64,000 bases of DNA, taken from positions 248,001 through 312,000 of the forward strand of contig NZ_JAHKKG010000003.1 in NCBI RefSeq assembly GCF_018829635.1, written 5' to 3'. Made by a program: the position numbers and the translations under genes. Below the pieces are notes generated by a model, which was not told the origin of the DNA, made no database searches, and saw only the letters and a list, made by a program, of their open reading frames with translations. Source of the DNA: Paractinoplanes bogorensis. GTDB taxonomy: Bacteria; Actinomycetota; Actinomycetes; Mycobacteriales; Micromonosporaceae. Positions 34,427-43,729 of the stretch are shown here, in pieces; position 1 is the stretch's first letter; each line of letters opens with the position of its first letter.

Positions 34427-34506
34427 GTCAACCACAGCACTTATGTCGACGACAACGCATAAGTGTGAACTTGATGGTTGACAGTCGACGTAACGAAACA
34501 CACGAT
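34427..34506. promoter_or_regulatory. Nested inverted repeats and promoter of the sugar ABC operon
   Basis: Inner arms CACTTATG (34438-34445) and CATAAGTG (34458-34465) and outer arms GTCAACCA (34427-34434) and TGGTTGAC (34475-34482) are both perfect. The outer right arm runs into TTGACA (34478-34483), a consensus -35, with CACGAT at 34501-34506 after 17 bp as a weak -10. Repressor binding would cover the -35. The neighbouring ROK protein is the candidate binder. Confidence 0.6.
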
Positions 34507-34565
34507 GAGCCGTAACGAGCTGGACTTACGCAGCGCCCTCGATCAAACAATCGGAGGACACAGAT

Positions 34566-35576
34566 ATGAACACCACTCGCCGACTCGCCGCCGCCGGGAT
34601 AGCCATGACGCTGCTGACCGGGGCCGCGGCCTGTGGCAGCAAGGACGAAGCCGCCTCGGGCGGAAGCGGAGGCGACGTCACCATCGGCATCGTCGAGCTG
34701 AACCTGTCGAACCCGTTCTTCGGCACGCTCGAGAAGGCCACCGAGGCCGCCGCCACCGCCAAGGGCTGGAAGGTCATGAAGGCCGAGGCCAAGGTGCCCG
34801 GCGACTCGGCCACCCAGGTGACCGCGATCGAGAACATGATCGCCCGCAACGTGAAGGCCATCGTGCTCGACCCGGCCAACCCGACCGCGCTCGTCGACGT
34901 GGTCAAGAAGGCCCGGGACAAGGGCATCCTGGTCGTCACCGTGAACGCGACGCTCACCCCGATCGACGCCGCCGACGCCACCTTCGCCACCGACAACACC
35001 AACGCCGGCAAGCTGATCGGCCAGTGGGCCAAGGGGACGGTGACGTCGAACCCGCGGATCGCGATGCTCGACTTCGACCTGTCCGACGGCCCGGCCGGTG
35101 GGCGGCACAACGGGTTCCTCGAGGGCTACGGCATCGCCGAGGGCGCCCCGGAGATCGCCGGCTCGGCGCTCACCAAGGGCACCGTCGAGACCGGCCAGTC
35201 GGCGATGGAGAACCTGCTGTCGGCCCACTCCGACATCAACCTCGTCTACACGATCAACGAGCCGGTCGCCCACGGTGCGTACACGGCCATGAAGAACAAG
35301 GGTGTCGAGAGCAAGGTGACCACGGTGTCGGTCGACGGCGCCTGCTCCGGCGTACAGGACGTCAAGGACGGCATCATCGGCGCCACCGCGATGCAGTTCC
35401 CCAGCAAGATGGGTGAGATGGCGGTGGCCGCCGCGGCCGAGTACATCGCGAACGGCACCAAGCCCAAGTCCGGCCTGACCGACTCCGGCACGGTCCTGAT
35501 CACCGACAAGCCGGTGGCCGGACTCGAGTCCCAGACCTCCGAGTGGGGGCTGCAGAACTGCTGGGGCGAGAAGTGA
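34566..35576 (+). CDS. Sugar ABC transporter substrate-binding lipoprotein (FrcB-like)
   Basis: 336 residues. Lipoprotein signal with a lipobox-like GAAAC at Cys23; GGAGGA precedes the ATG. Periplasmic-binding-protein family 4 (RbsB/FrcB): VTIGIVELNLSNPFFGTLEK, the hinge segment VKAIVLDPANPTALVDVVKKA, and YTINEPVAHGAYTAMKNKG. The order of the following genes (permease, ATPase, kinase) is that of Sinorhizobium frcBCAK, so fructose or a related furanose/ketose is the best substrate guess. Confidence 0.9.
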   Translation: MNTTRRLAAAGIAMTLLTGAAACGSKDEAASGGSGGDVTIGIVELNLSNPFFGTLEKATEAAATAKGWKVMKAEAKVPGDSATQVTAIENMIARNVKAIVLDPANPTALVDVVKKARDKGILVVTVNATLTPIDAADATFATDNTNAGKLIGQWAKGTVTSNPRIAMLDFDLSDGPAGGRHNGFLEGYGIAEGAPEIAGSALTKGTVETGQSAMENLLSAHSDINLVYTINEPVAHGAYTAMKNKGVESKVTTVSVDGACSGVQDVKDGIIGATAMQFPSKMGEMAVAAAAEYIANGTKPKSGLTDSGTVLITDKPVAGLESQTSEWGLQNCWGEK

Positions 35577-36580
35577 CGGACACCAAGCCGGCCGACGCGG
35601 CCCTCCTCGAACAGGGGGAGGACCGCGGCGGTCCGGTCCGCGCCTTCGTCAGCAGCCAGGTGGCCGGCCCGCTGGCCGCGCTCGTCCTGGCCGTGCTGGT
35701 CTTCTCGCTGACCACCAGCACGTTCCTCAACGCCGGCAACCTGTCGCTGATCGCCACCCAGTCGGTGGTGGTCGGCACGCTCGCCCTGGGTCAGACGCTC
35801 ATCATCCTGACCGCGGGCATCGACCTGGCCAACGGCGCCATCATGGTGATGGCCGCGGTGGTCATCGGCAAGCTCGCCACCGACGGCAACGCGTTGTGGG
35901 CGCTGGTCGCCGGGCTGGTCGTCTGCCTCGTGCTGGGTGGCCTCAACGGCGTGCTCATCTCGCGGTTCTCGCTGCCGCCGTTCATCGTCACGCTGGGCGT
36001 GCTGTCGGTGCTGACCGCGGCGGCCCGGCTCTACACCGACTCGCAGTCCTACCCGATCAGCTCCGACCTGCTGACCATCCTCAACGACGGTCCGTCGATC
36101 GGGGGCGTCGACATCACGTACGGCGTCATGCTCTGGATCGGTCTGACCGCGGTGCTCGGTTATGCGTTGACCCAGACCGCTTGGGGTGTACGCGTCTACG
36201 CCGTCGGCGACAATCGTGCGGCCGCCGCCCTCACGGGTATCAAGGTCAAACGCGTGCTGCTCAGCGTCTACCTGACCGCGGCCGTGGTCTACGCGTTCGC
36301 CGCCTGGCAGGCGCTCGGCCGCACCCCGACGGCCGACCCGAGCGGCTACGGGACCGCCAACCTCGACAGCATCACCGCCGTCGTGATCGGCGGGACCAGC
36401 CTGTTCGGCGGTCGCGGCGGCGTGGTCGGCACGTTCATCGGCGCGCTGATCGTGACCGTGCTGGCCAACGGGCTCACCCAGGCCGGCATCGACTCGCTCT
36501 ATCAGCAGGTGGCGACGGGCGTGCTGGTCGTGATCGCCGTCGCCGTCGACCACTTCGTCCGGACGAGGCAGACGCGATGA
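35573..36580 (+). CDS. Sugar ABC transporter permease (FrcC/RbsC-like)
   Basis: 335 residues, GTG start at 35573 in a 4-nt overlap. About nine to ten hydrophobic helices. Family marks: NLSLIATQSVVVGTLALGQTLIILTAGIDLA, GLNGVLISRFSLPPFIVTLG, AVGDNRAAAALTGIKVKRV and AVVIGGTSLFGGRGGVVGTFIGA, all typical of BPD_transp_2 permeases. Works as a homodimer with the ATPase encoded next. Confidence 0.92.
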   Translation: MTDTKPADAALLEQGEDRGGPVRAFVSSQVAGPLAALVLAVLVFSLTTSTFLNAGNLSLIATQSVVVGTLALGQTLIILTAGIDLANGAIMVMAAVVIGKLATDGNALWALVAGLVVCLVLGGLNGVLISRFSLPPFIVTLGVLSVLTAAARLYTDSQSYPISSDLLTILNDGPSIGGVDITYGVMLWIGLTAVLGYALTQTAWGVRVYAVGDNRAAAALTGIKVKRVLLSVYLTAAVVYAFAAWQALGRTPTADPSGYGTANLDSITAVVIGGTSLFGGRGGVVGTFIGALIVTVLANGLTQAGIDSLYQQVATGVLVVIAVAVDHFVRTRQTR

Positions 36581-37350
36581 CCACAGTTCTGCAGGCCCGC
36601 GGCCTGACCAAGCACTACGGCCACGTGGTGGCGATGGACAACACCGACTTCGACCTGCGGGCCGGCGAGATCCTGGCGGTCATCGGCGACAACGGGGCCG
36701 GCAAGTCCACCCTCATCAAGGCGCTGACCGGTGCGGTCATCCCCGACTCGGGCACCATCTCGCTCAAGGGCGAGGAGGTGCACTTCCGCGACGCCCTCGA
36801 CGCCCGCAAGGCCGGCATCGAGACCGTCTATCAGGAACTCGGCGTGGCCCCCGCGCTCGACATCACCCAGAACCTCTATCTGGGGCGGGAGCAACGGCGC
36901 AAAGGCTTTCTCGGTACGGTCTTCCGCAAGCTCGACAAGCCCGCCATGCGCCGCGGTTCGGCCCGTCAGATGGCCGACCTCGGCATTCGCGTCCAGTCGA
37001 TCCGGCAGAAGGTCGAGACCCTGTCCGGCGGTCAGCGGCAGGCGGTCGCCGTGGCCCGGGTCGCGGCCTGGGCCACCAGCGTCGTCATCATGGACGAGCC
37101 CACGGCGGCCCTCGGCGTCCGCGAGACCAACCAGGTGCTCGGCCTGATCGAGCGGGTCCGCGAGAACGGGCTGCCGGTCGTACTGATCAGCCATAACATG
37201 CCCAACGTGTTCCAGGTCGCCGACCGGATCCACATTCACCGGCTGGGGCGGCGCATCGCCCTGGTCGACCCGAACAGCACCACGATGGAAGAGGCGGTGG
37301 CCGTGATGACCGGGGCCAAGTCACCCGAATCCCTGGGCGGTCGCGCATGA
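36577..37350 (+). CDS. Sugar ABC transporter ATPase, single-domain (FrcA-like)
   Basis: 257 residues, ATG at 36577 overlapping by ATGA. Only one nucleotide-binding domain, unlike the double-domain RbsA: Walker A GDNGAGKSTLIKAL, signature LSGGQRQAVAVARVAAW, Walker B VVIMDEPTAALG and the H-loop VVLISHNM. Single-domain ATPases are characteristic of Frc-type systems. Confidence 0.93.
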   Translation: MTTVLQARGLTKHYGHVVAMDNTDFDLRAGEILAVIGDNGAGKSTLIKALTGAVIPDSGTISLKGEEVHFRDALDARKAGIETVYQELGVAPALDITQNLYLGREQRRKGFLGTVFRKLDKPAMRRGSARQMADLGIRVQSIRQKVETLSGGQRQAVAVARVAAWATSVVIMDEPTAALGVRETNQVLGLIERVRENGLPVVLISHNMPNVFQVADRIHIHRLGRRIALVDPNSTTMEEAVAVMTGAKSPESLGGRA

Positions 37351-37976
37351 GCGACAACCTCGCCTCCCTGGTGGAGTCGGCCCGCGCGCTGGTGGCCGAC
37401 GGGCAGCGGCGGATCCTCGGCATCACCGGGGCGCCCGGAGCCGGCAAGTCGACCCTGGCCCAGCAGCTCACCGAGGCCCTGGGCGACCAGGCCGTGCTGG
37501 TCGGCCTGGACAGCTTCCACCTGTCCAACGCCGAGCTGAACCGGCTCGGGCGGCACGCGCGCAAGGGCGCCGCCGACACCTTCGACGCGGCGGGCTATCA
37601 AGCACTGCTGCGCCGGTTGCGGCCGCAGACCGACGAGATCGTGTACGCGGCCGAGTTCGACCGGTCCATCGAGGAGTCGATCGCCTGCGTGGTTCCCGTA
37701 CGCCGGGAGACGCCGCTCGTCGTCACCGAGGGCAACTACCTGCTCGTCGACGACGAACGCTGGGCCGCCACGGCCGCCCTGATCGACCAGGTCTGGTACG
37801 TGGACCCGGGCGAGGACGTCCGGATGGAACGGCTGATCGCCCGGCACGAGCGGTTCGGCCGCAGTCCGCAGGAAGCACACGACCGCTCGTACGGCTCGGA
37901 TCAGGTCAACGCCGAACTGATCGGCTCGACCCGTCCGCGGGCCCACCGCATCGTTTCCCTGAAGGAGTCCGCATGA
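37347..37976 (+). CDS. FrcK-like P-loop kinase
   Basis: 209 residues, 4-nt overlap with the ATPase gene. P-loop ITGAPGAGKSTLAQQLTEAL, then VLVGLDSFHLSNAELNRLGRHARKG and TEGNYLLVDDERWAA, as in the uridine kinase/pantothenate kinase-like branch that includes FrcK. Probably phosphorylates the imported sugar or a related metabolite; the substrate has not been settled even for the model operon. Confidence 0.85.
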   Translation: MSDNLASLVESARALVADGQRRILGITGAPGAGKSTLAQQLTEALGDQAVLVGLDSFHLSNAELNRLGRHARKGAADTFDAAGYQALLRRLRPQTDEIVYAAEFDRSIEESIACVVPVRRETPLVVTEGNYLLVDDERWAATAALIDQVWYVDPGEDVRMERLIARHERFGRSPQEAHDRSYGSDQVNAELIGSTRPRAHRIVSLKESA

Positions 37977-38740
37977 GCGTCCTCGACCTGTTCCGCCTCG
38001 ACGGCAAGGTGGCCGTGGTGACCGGCGGCAACCGCGGCATCGGCAAGGCGATCGCGATCGCGCTGGCCGAGGCGGGCGCGTCGGTCGTGGTGGCCGCGCG
38101 GGACGCCGAGCGCAACGAGGAGGCCGTGGCCGAGCTGTCCAAGGTCGGCCCGGCCGCGCTCGCCGTCACCACCGACGTCACCGACCGGGCCGCGCTGGTC
38201 GCCATGCGCGAGACGGTCACCGAGCGGCTCGGCCCGATCGACGTGCTCATCAACAACGCCGGGGTGGGCATCCACGGCGAGTCGCTGACCCTCGACGACG
38301 AGGGCTGGCAGCGGGTGATGGCGACCAACCTGGACGCGGTCTGGAAGGCCAGCCAGGTGGTGGGGGAGCAGATGGTCGGCCGCCGCACCGGCTCGATCGT
38401 CAACATCGGCTCGATGTCCGGCATGATCATCAACCGGCCGCAGTGGCACGCCCCGTACGCCGTCTCCAAGGCCGGCGTGCACCACCTGACCCGGTCGCTG
38501 GCCGCCGAGTGGGCACCGCACGGCGTACGGGTGAATGCCCTGGCTCCCGGTTACACCAAGACCGAGATCTCCGACATCGACGACCCGAAGTGGAAGCACT
38601 ACTGGATCGACGAGGTGCCGATGCAGCGGTACGCCCAGGCGGCCGAGATCGCGCCGTCCGCGTTGTATCTGGCCGCCGACGCCTCCTCGTTCGTCACCGG
38701 TTCGGTGCTCGTCATCGACGGCGGATACACGCTCTGGTGA
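37973..38740 (+). CDS. Short-chain dehydrogenase/reductase (polyol/sugar type)
   Basis: 255 residues, 4-nt overlap with the kinase gene. Classical SDR: VAVVTGGNRGIGKAIAIALA, DVLINNAGVG, Ser in VNIGSMSGMI, YxxxK in YAVSKAGVHHLTRSLAAEW, and the ending SFVTGSVLVIDGGYTLW. The tryptophan-rich end and the segment TEISDIDDPKWKHYWIDEVPM resemble NAD-dependent mannitol/sorbitol or gluconate 5-dehydrogenases. In this operon it would interconvert a polyol and a ketose, consistent with a fructose-type importer. Confidence 0.85.
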   Translation: MSVLDLFRLDGKVAVVTGGNRGIGKAIAIALAEAGASVVVAARDAERNEEAVAELSKVGPAALAVTTDVTDRAALVAMRETVTERLGPIDVLINNAGVGIHGESLTLDDEGWQRVMATNLDAVWKASQVVGEQMVGRRTGSIVNIGSMSGMIINRPQWHAPYAVSKAGVHHLTRSLAAEWAPHGVRVNALAPGYTKTEISDIDDPKWKHYWIDEVPMQRYAQAAEIAPSALYLAADASSFVTGSVLVIDGGYTLW

Positions 38741-38773
38741 CATCCAGGTGAACAACTGCCATACTCCGCGGCC

Positions 38774-39763
38774 ATGGGGATACGTCGATGCATCGCGATC
38801 TTGGTGCTGCTCGTGGCCGGCGGGGCGGGGCTCGGTGCCGCGCGGGCGCCCGAAGACCGAACGTTGACGCTGTCCGGCCCCGAACGGGCGGTACCCGGCC
38901 GGACCGCGGTGTTCACCCTCCAGGTCGATGGCGGGACGCCCGAAGTCACGGTCGCCCTCACGTTGCCTGTCGGCGTCTCTTACGAGAGTGACGGGCCCGG
39001 CGCGATCAGAACGGGGGAGGGTGGTGGCCGCAATTCCGGGCCATGCGCCGTCGACGATCAGGTGGTGACCTGCTCGGTCGACCACCCCGAGGACGGGCTC
39101 TTCGGTTGGACGGCGACGCTGCTCGTCTCCACCGCCGACCCGTTCACACTGACCGCCACGACCGGCGATCTCACCAAAACCCTTCAGGTCCTTCCCGTAC
39201 GCGGTGCCGACCTCGCCGTCGCCGTCGAGAACCCGCCCTCGGGGCCGATAACCCCCGGCAGCACCTGGACTTATGACGTGGTCGTGCGGAACCTGGGTCC
39301 CGACCCGATCAGCGAGTTCACCCTGCACGAGTGGTTCGACGGCAACTGGTATCGCGGCGGGACGGTCGACTTCGAAGGCGCCCAGTGCACCCCCGATCCG
39401 GGGCAGCTCGCCTGCATCGTCCAGCACGAACTCCCGGCCGGGGGCGAGGTCCGGCTCCCGCACTCGATGCCGACCCTGGCCAACGATCGCACGTTCGGGC
39501 GTAGCGGAAAGGTCGAGCTCGACGTGGTCGACATCCCGGCGTCGATCGACCCCTCGAACGACAAGGTGACGTTCCCGGTCCGTTTCGCCGCCAAGCCGTC
39601 CACACCCACGGCCACACCCGCCACGCCGGCGGCACCGGGTGACGGGGGCGGACTGCCGATCACCGGACCGGCCGGGATGCCGCTGGCCCTGGGTGGTCTG
39701 GCCTTCGTGCTCGCCGGATTCGCCGCTCTGTGGCTGACCCGGCGTCGCTTCGCCCGGCCCTGA
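38774..39763 (+). CDS. Secreted, probably sortase-anchored surface protein (DUF11-like)
   Basis: 329 residues. N-terminal signal peptide (RRCIAILVLLVAGGAGLGAARA). Two Ig-like beta-sandwich regions: residues 30-135 with a Cys pair (GPCAVDDQVVTCSV), and 145-270 of DUF11 type (TYDVVVRNLGPDPISEFTLHEW; Cys pair in GAQCTPDPGQLACIV). A Thr/Pro linker leads to LPITG, a membrane helix (ALGGLAFVLAGFAALWL) and an RRRFARP tail: a complete LPxTG-type sorting signal. Adhesin or stalk-like role is inferred from the domains only. Confidence 0.8.
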   Translation: MGIRRCIAILVLLVAGGAGLGAARAPEDRTLTLSGPERAVPGRTAVFTLQVDGGTPEVTVALTLPVGVSYESDGPGAIRTGEGGGRNSGPCAVDDQVVTCSVDHPEDGLFGWTATLLVSTADPFTLTATTGDLTKTLQVLPVRGADLAVAVENPPSGPITPGSTWTYDVVVRNLGPDPISEFTLHEWFDGNWYRGGTVDFEGAQCTPDPGQLACIVQHELPAGGEVRLPHSMPTLANDRTFGRSGKVELDVVDIPASIDPSNDKVTFPVRFAAKPSTPTATPATPAAPGDGGGLPITGPAGMPLALGGLAFVLAGFAALWLTRRRFARP

Positions 39764-40024
39764 GGCGGCTCGCGTTCCGCGGGGTCGCTCACTGATGCTT
39801 GTCCATGTTTAGATATCGCTCGAAACGCGACGAGCCACGGGGGTAATCGTGAAGCGTGCCGAGCCGGGCATCCGTATGCCCATCTTCGACTCCACAGCCC
39901 GGGAACGGTGACGCGCGGCGTCGCCGGCTTCCGTTCGTACGTAATCAATTCTTTCTGACGCGGCGCGGGGGCCGTGGCGCTGCCGTGCGCCCTCCCGCCG
40001 CTCCCGGCTGTGGAGAAGGACGGC

Positions 40025-43000
40025 GTGAAGACTTCGATGAGGGCGGCCCGATCGGTCGCGCTGGCCGCGGCGCTCGCGGTGTTCGGCGGGGTCGGCGTGC
40101 ACGCGCCGGCGGCCGCCGCACCCCCGGCGCCGCGTTCGCTGGTGGGAATGCTGCGCAGTGAAGGGGTGCCCCTTCCGCCGATCCCGCCGCTGGTGACCGA
40201 GTCGTGGAACGGCACGACCGGCGTCGACGCGACGGCCGAACGGTGGCGCAAGGCCGTCGCCGACGTGGCCGAACTGTCGCCCGAGCCCGAGGTGCGGGTG
40301 GCCGCACTGGCCGCGTTGTCGACCGGTGACCCGGTGGCGATCCAGCGCTTCGCCACGGTCGAGAAGCGTCAGCTCGAGACGGAGATCGCGGCCCGCCGGA
40401 AGCAGCAGGCGGCCGACAACCTGGTGACGATCCGGGCGATGGCCGGCACCGGCGGCGACTACTTCAACGCCGAGGTGACGCGGGTGCTGGCCGGCACCGA
40501 CACCGACCGCGAGCTGTTCCTCGCGTACGGCGCCGACGTGGCCCGGCAGCGCGACGAGAAGGTGGCCGCGGACGCTCGTGAGCGGGCCACCCAGCTGCGG
40601 GAACGCGTGCGGGTGCTGGCCGCCGCGGCGCCGGCCGAATCACACGTCAAGGTGGCGGCCGAGCAGGCCCTGGCCGGTGACGACGCGGCGGTCGCGGCGT
40701 TCTGGAACTCCGGCTATCTGACCGCGGCCAAGGCCGACGCGGCCGAGCGCGAGCAGTATCTGAAGGACCTGGAGGCGCGCAACAAGGCGGCCGAGGAACT
40801 GTCCGATCTGGCCCAGCGGGCCAAGCGGGCCTCCGAGGCGCGCACCCGGCTGCTGCGGGCGCATGGCGACGCGGTGAAGGCGCTGCAGCGCGGCGCCAAC
40901 GACATGGCCGGTGCGGCCAACGCGGCCCGGCACGCCGAACGGGTGCTTGCGCGGGCCGGTACGGCGGCGTCCAAGTCGGCCGACCTCGACGCGGCCAAGA
41001 CCCAGACGACGAACTTCGTGAACGGCGCCCGGCTGTCGGCCGAGCAGGCGCGGGCGGCGGCGGCGATCGCGACATCCGCGGCGGACGAACTGATCGCCAC
41101 CGGGCTCGACTACGGGGCCGAGTGGTCGCAGATCGCGCAGGGCATGAGCGAGGCGTCGGCGGCTGCCCTCGGCGCGGCGACCACGGCCCAGCACGCCATC
41201 GACGCGACCATCGCGACCAACAACGCGCAGGGCGCCCAGGCCCAGGCCGAGGCGCACGCCAAGCAGGCCGAGCAGTGGCGCAAGCACGCACAGGAGCACG
41301 CGGCGGCCGCGGCCAAGCTGGCTACCGCGGCGGCCAAGCAGGCCGCGGCGGCGAAGACGGCCGCACAGCGTACGAAGAAGGCCCGGGAAGAAGCCCAGGC
41401 GGCCGAGGCCAAGGCCTGGGCCGCGGCCGAGCGCACCCGCCAGCATCGGCAGACCGCCGAGGCCCGGGCGGCCGAGGCGAAGCAGGCCCGTCAGGTGGCC
41501 GAGGCCGAGCGGGCCAACGCCGCCCGCTTCCGGGCCGAGGCCGAGCAGCATGCGGCGACCGCCCGCTCGGCCCGGGGCAACGCCGAGGCCCAGGCGGCCG
41601 TGGCCAACCGGGCCCGGGGTAGCGCCGAGGGGGCCGACCGCAACGCCAAGGCGGCCCGCGACCGGTCGTGGAACCAGGAGCGCATCGCCGCCGGAGCCCG
41701 CGACGACGCCTTGGCCGCCGAGAAGGCCGAACAGGCGGCCAAGGCCCGCGCTCGCGCCCTGCAGGCGGTTGCGGCGTCGGCGGCCGGCAGCGCCGACTCG
41801 GCCGAGGCGCAGCGACAGGCCGACGAGGCCAACACGCAGGCCGGTGTGGCCGGCACGGCGGCCCGCAACGCGCGTTCGGCCGCGAACACGGCCACCGGCG
41901 CCGCGGCGAACTCGCGGGCGGCGGCGCACCAGGCGCAGCAGGCGGCCAACCGGGCCTGGGCGGCGGCCCGGCAGGCCGAGGCAGCGGCCCGCGCGGCCGA
42001 CGCGGCGGCGGACAAGGCCGAGGCCACGGCCGCGCAGGCCCACTCGTGGCGGCTGCGTGCCGACGCCAAGGCAGCGGTGGCGACGACCCAGGAGATCCGC
42101 GCCGCTGAGGCGGCCACCGCGGCCGTGAACCTGGCCGCCCAGGCCGCCGAGGAGGCGGTCAAGTCGCTGTGGGCGGCCAACCGCACCCGCGACGAGGCCC
42201 AGGCCGCGACCAACGAGGCCGTGGCGGCGGCGGTGCAGGCCGACATCGCCATCGCCGCCGCGTCGGCGGCGTCCTCGTCGTCGGCCGGCATCGCCGAGCC
42301 GCACAACACGGCGATCGGCATGGTCACCCCGTTCACCGGGGCCGACATCGACGCCGACTTCGTGACGGTGGTGGCCGAGCAGGCCATGCGTATCGGCGAG
42401 GAGCAGGCCGCGGCGGCCCGCGCCCGGGCGGCCGAGGCGGTGCGCGCCGCGGAAGCAGCCGAGGCGGCCGCGCAGCGCGCCAACGAGCAGGTCAAGCCGG
42501 CCTACACGGCGGCCGCCCAGGCGGCCCGCTCGGCGGCCCAGGCGGCTCAGTCGGCGGCCGAGGCCAAGCAGTCAGCGGCCCAGGCGGCGGTCGACGGGGC
42601 CGCGGCCCGAGCCGCCGCGGCTTCGGCCGGCCGGGCCGACGCACAGGCTCGCGCCGACGCCCTGGCGGCCCGGCAGGCGGCCAACGAGGCCGCCAACGAC
42701 GCGGCGATCGCCGGTCGCAGTGCGGCGGCGGCCCAGGCCGACGCCAACGCCGCCGACAGCGCGGCCACCCGGGCCGAGTCCGATGCGGCGGCCGCGCGCG
42801 GTGCGGCCGACCGGGCCGAGTCCGACGCGGCGGCGGCTCGTACGGCGGCGGACAGCGCCCAGAAGCACGCGGACAGCGCGGCCGAGGCGGCGAGCCGGGC
42901 CCTGGCTCACGCGACCGAGGCGCAGCAGGCGGCCGAGCGGGCCGAGGCGGCCGAACGCGCGAAACAGCAGCAGGCGGCGAGCAACGAGGGCGCACCCAAC

Positions 43001-43723
43001 CCGGCCGACGAGGCGGACCTCCTCAAGTACCTGACGCCGGAGCAGCGGGCCGAGTACGAGAAGGCCAAGCAGGAGGCCGGGGAGTCGATCTGGGACTTCC
43101 TCAAGGCCGAGGGCCTGGACTTCCTGATCGGGCTGATCGTCCCGGAAGACCTGATGGAGTGCGTCAGCTCGCCCAACTTCGAGGCCTGCTTCTGGACGAT
43201 CGTCGAGCTCATCCCGTGGGGCAAGCTCAAGAAGGTCGGCAACGTCTGGGACCTCTACAAGAAGTGGGAGAAGTTCGCCGAGAAGGTCCGCGACGGCCGC
43301 AAGAAGCGCGACAAGATCGCTGACGACGCCCGCCGCAACAAGGACGCCTGTGATCTCAAGATCCCGCCGAACCCGAACGCCCGCAAGGCGACCGGACCGG
43401 CGGCGGCGTCCGATCCCGACTCGATTCCGTGCGACCTCGGACCGAACGGCTGGCCGGTTCCGACCCAGTCCAACTGCCACGCCTGCGCCAAGAAGATCAA
43501 GGAGCTGATCGGCGGCGAGATCTACGAGGTCAAGGACTCGCTGGGCTCGGGCCGCCTCGGCCCCTCGACGAACGATCCGCACGGCCAGTGGCACAACCAC
43601 TTCGTCGTCATCAAGGATGATCTTGTCTACGATGGGTTCACCGGGCGCAAAGGCATACCTTTCGCCCAATACAAGAAACAGTGGACCTACGGCGAATACC
43701 TGAGCTTCACCCGGGCGGATTGA
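40025..43723 (+). CDS. Secreted alanine-rich polymorphic toxin-like protein with papain-fold C-terminal domain
   Basis: 1232 residues from GTG 40025 (AAGGA at 40016-40020); a Sec signal peptide follows (RAARSVALAAALAVFGGVG, APAAAA). Residues about 70-230 contain ALF-type repeats (VAALAALSTGDPVAIQRFA; AAEQALAGDDAAVAAFW). Residues 230-985 are an Ala/Glu/Arg-rich coiled coil. A short hydrophobic pre-toxin region follows (DFLIGLIVPEDLMECV), then the last 90 residues: Cys1151-x-x-Cys1154-Ala, His1190/His1192 in WHNHFVVI and Asp1203 in VYDGFTGRKGIP. This order (CxxCA, H, YD, GIP, W) fits papain-fold toxin 2 (Tox-PL-2). Likely an exported effector, processed to free the tip; the next gene may protect the producer. 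No WXG100 or T7SS signal seen. Confidence 0.75.
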   Translation: MKTSMRAARSVALAAALAVFGGVGVHAPAAAAPPAPRSLVGMLRSEGVPLPPIPPLVTESWNGTTGVDATAERWRKAVADVAELSPEPEVRVAALAALSTGDPVAIQRFATVEKRQLETEIAARRKQQAADNLVTIRAMAGTGGDYFNAEVTRVLAGTDTDRELFLAYGADVARQRDEKVAADARERATQLRERVRVLAAAAPAESHVKVAAEQALAGDDAAVAAFWNSGYLTAAKADAAEREQYLKDLEARNKAAEELSDLAQRAKRASEARTRLLRAHGDAVKALQRGANDMAGAANAARHAERVLARAGTAASKSADLDAAKTQTTNFVNGARLSAEQARAAAAIATSAADELIATGLDYGAEWSQIAQGMSEASAAALGAATTAQHAIDATIATNNAQGAQAQAEAHAKQAEQWRKHAQEHAAAAAKLATAAAKQAAAAKTAAQRTKKAREEAQAAEAKAWAAAERTRQHRQTAEARAAEAKQARQVAEAERANAARFRAEAEQHAATARSARGNAEAQAAVANRARGSAEGADRNAKAARDRSWNQERIAAGARDDALAAEKAEQAAKARARALQAVAASAAGSADSAEAQRQADEANTQAGVAGTAARNARSAANTATGAAANSRAAAHQAQQAANRAWAAARQAEAAARAADAAADKAEATAAQAHSWRLRADAKAAVATTQEIRAAEAATAAVNLAAQAAEEAVKSLWAANRTRDEAQAATNEAVAAAVQADIAIAAASAASSSSAGIAEPHNTAIGMVTPFTGADIDADFVTVVAEQAMRIGEEQAAAARARAAEAVRAAEAAEAAAQRANEQVKPAYTAAAQAARSAAQAAQSAAEAKQSAAQAAVDGAAARAAAASAGRADAQARADALAARQAANEAANDAAIAGRSAAAAQADANAADSAATRAESDAAAARGAADRAESDAAAARTAADSAQKHADSAAEAASRALAHATEAQQAAERAEAAERAKQQQAASNEGAPNPADEADLLKYLTPEQRAEYEKAKQEAGESIWDFLKAEGLDFLIGLIVPEDLMECVSSPNFEACFWTIVELIPWGKLKKVGNVWDLYKKWEKFAEKVRDGRKKRDKIADDARRNKDACDLKIPPNPNARKATGPAAASDPDSIPCDLGPNGWPVPTQSNCHACAKKIKELIGGEIYEVKDSLGSGRLGPSTNDPHGQWHNHFVVIKDDLVYDGFTGRKGIPFAQYKKQWTYGEYLSFTRAD

Positions 43724-43729
43724 GCGAAC

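Noticed and set aside
40640..42304. Long antisense frames inside the Ala-rich toxin gene
   Set aside because: The strong GC bias of Ala/Arg/Glu codons opens all frames; none has a start signal or a known domain.
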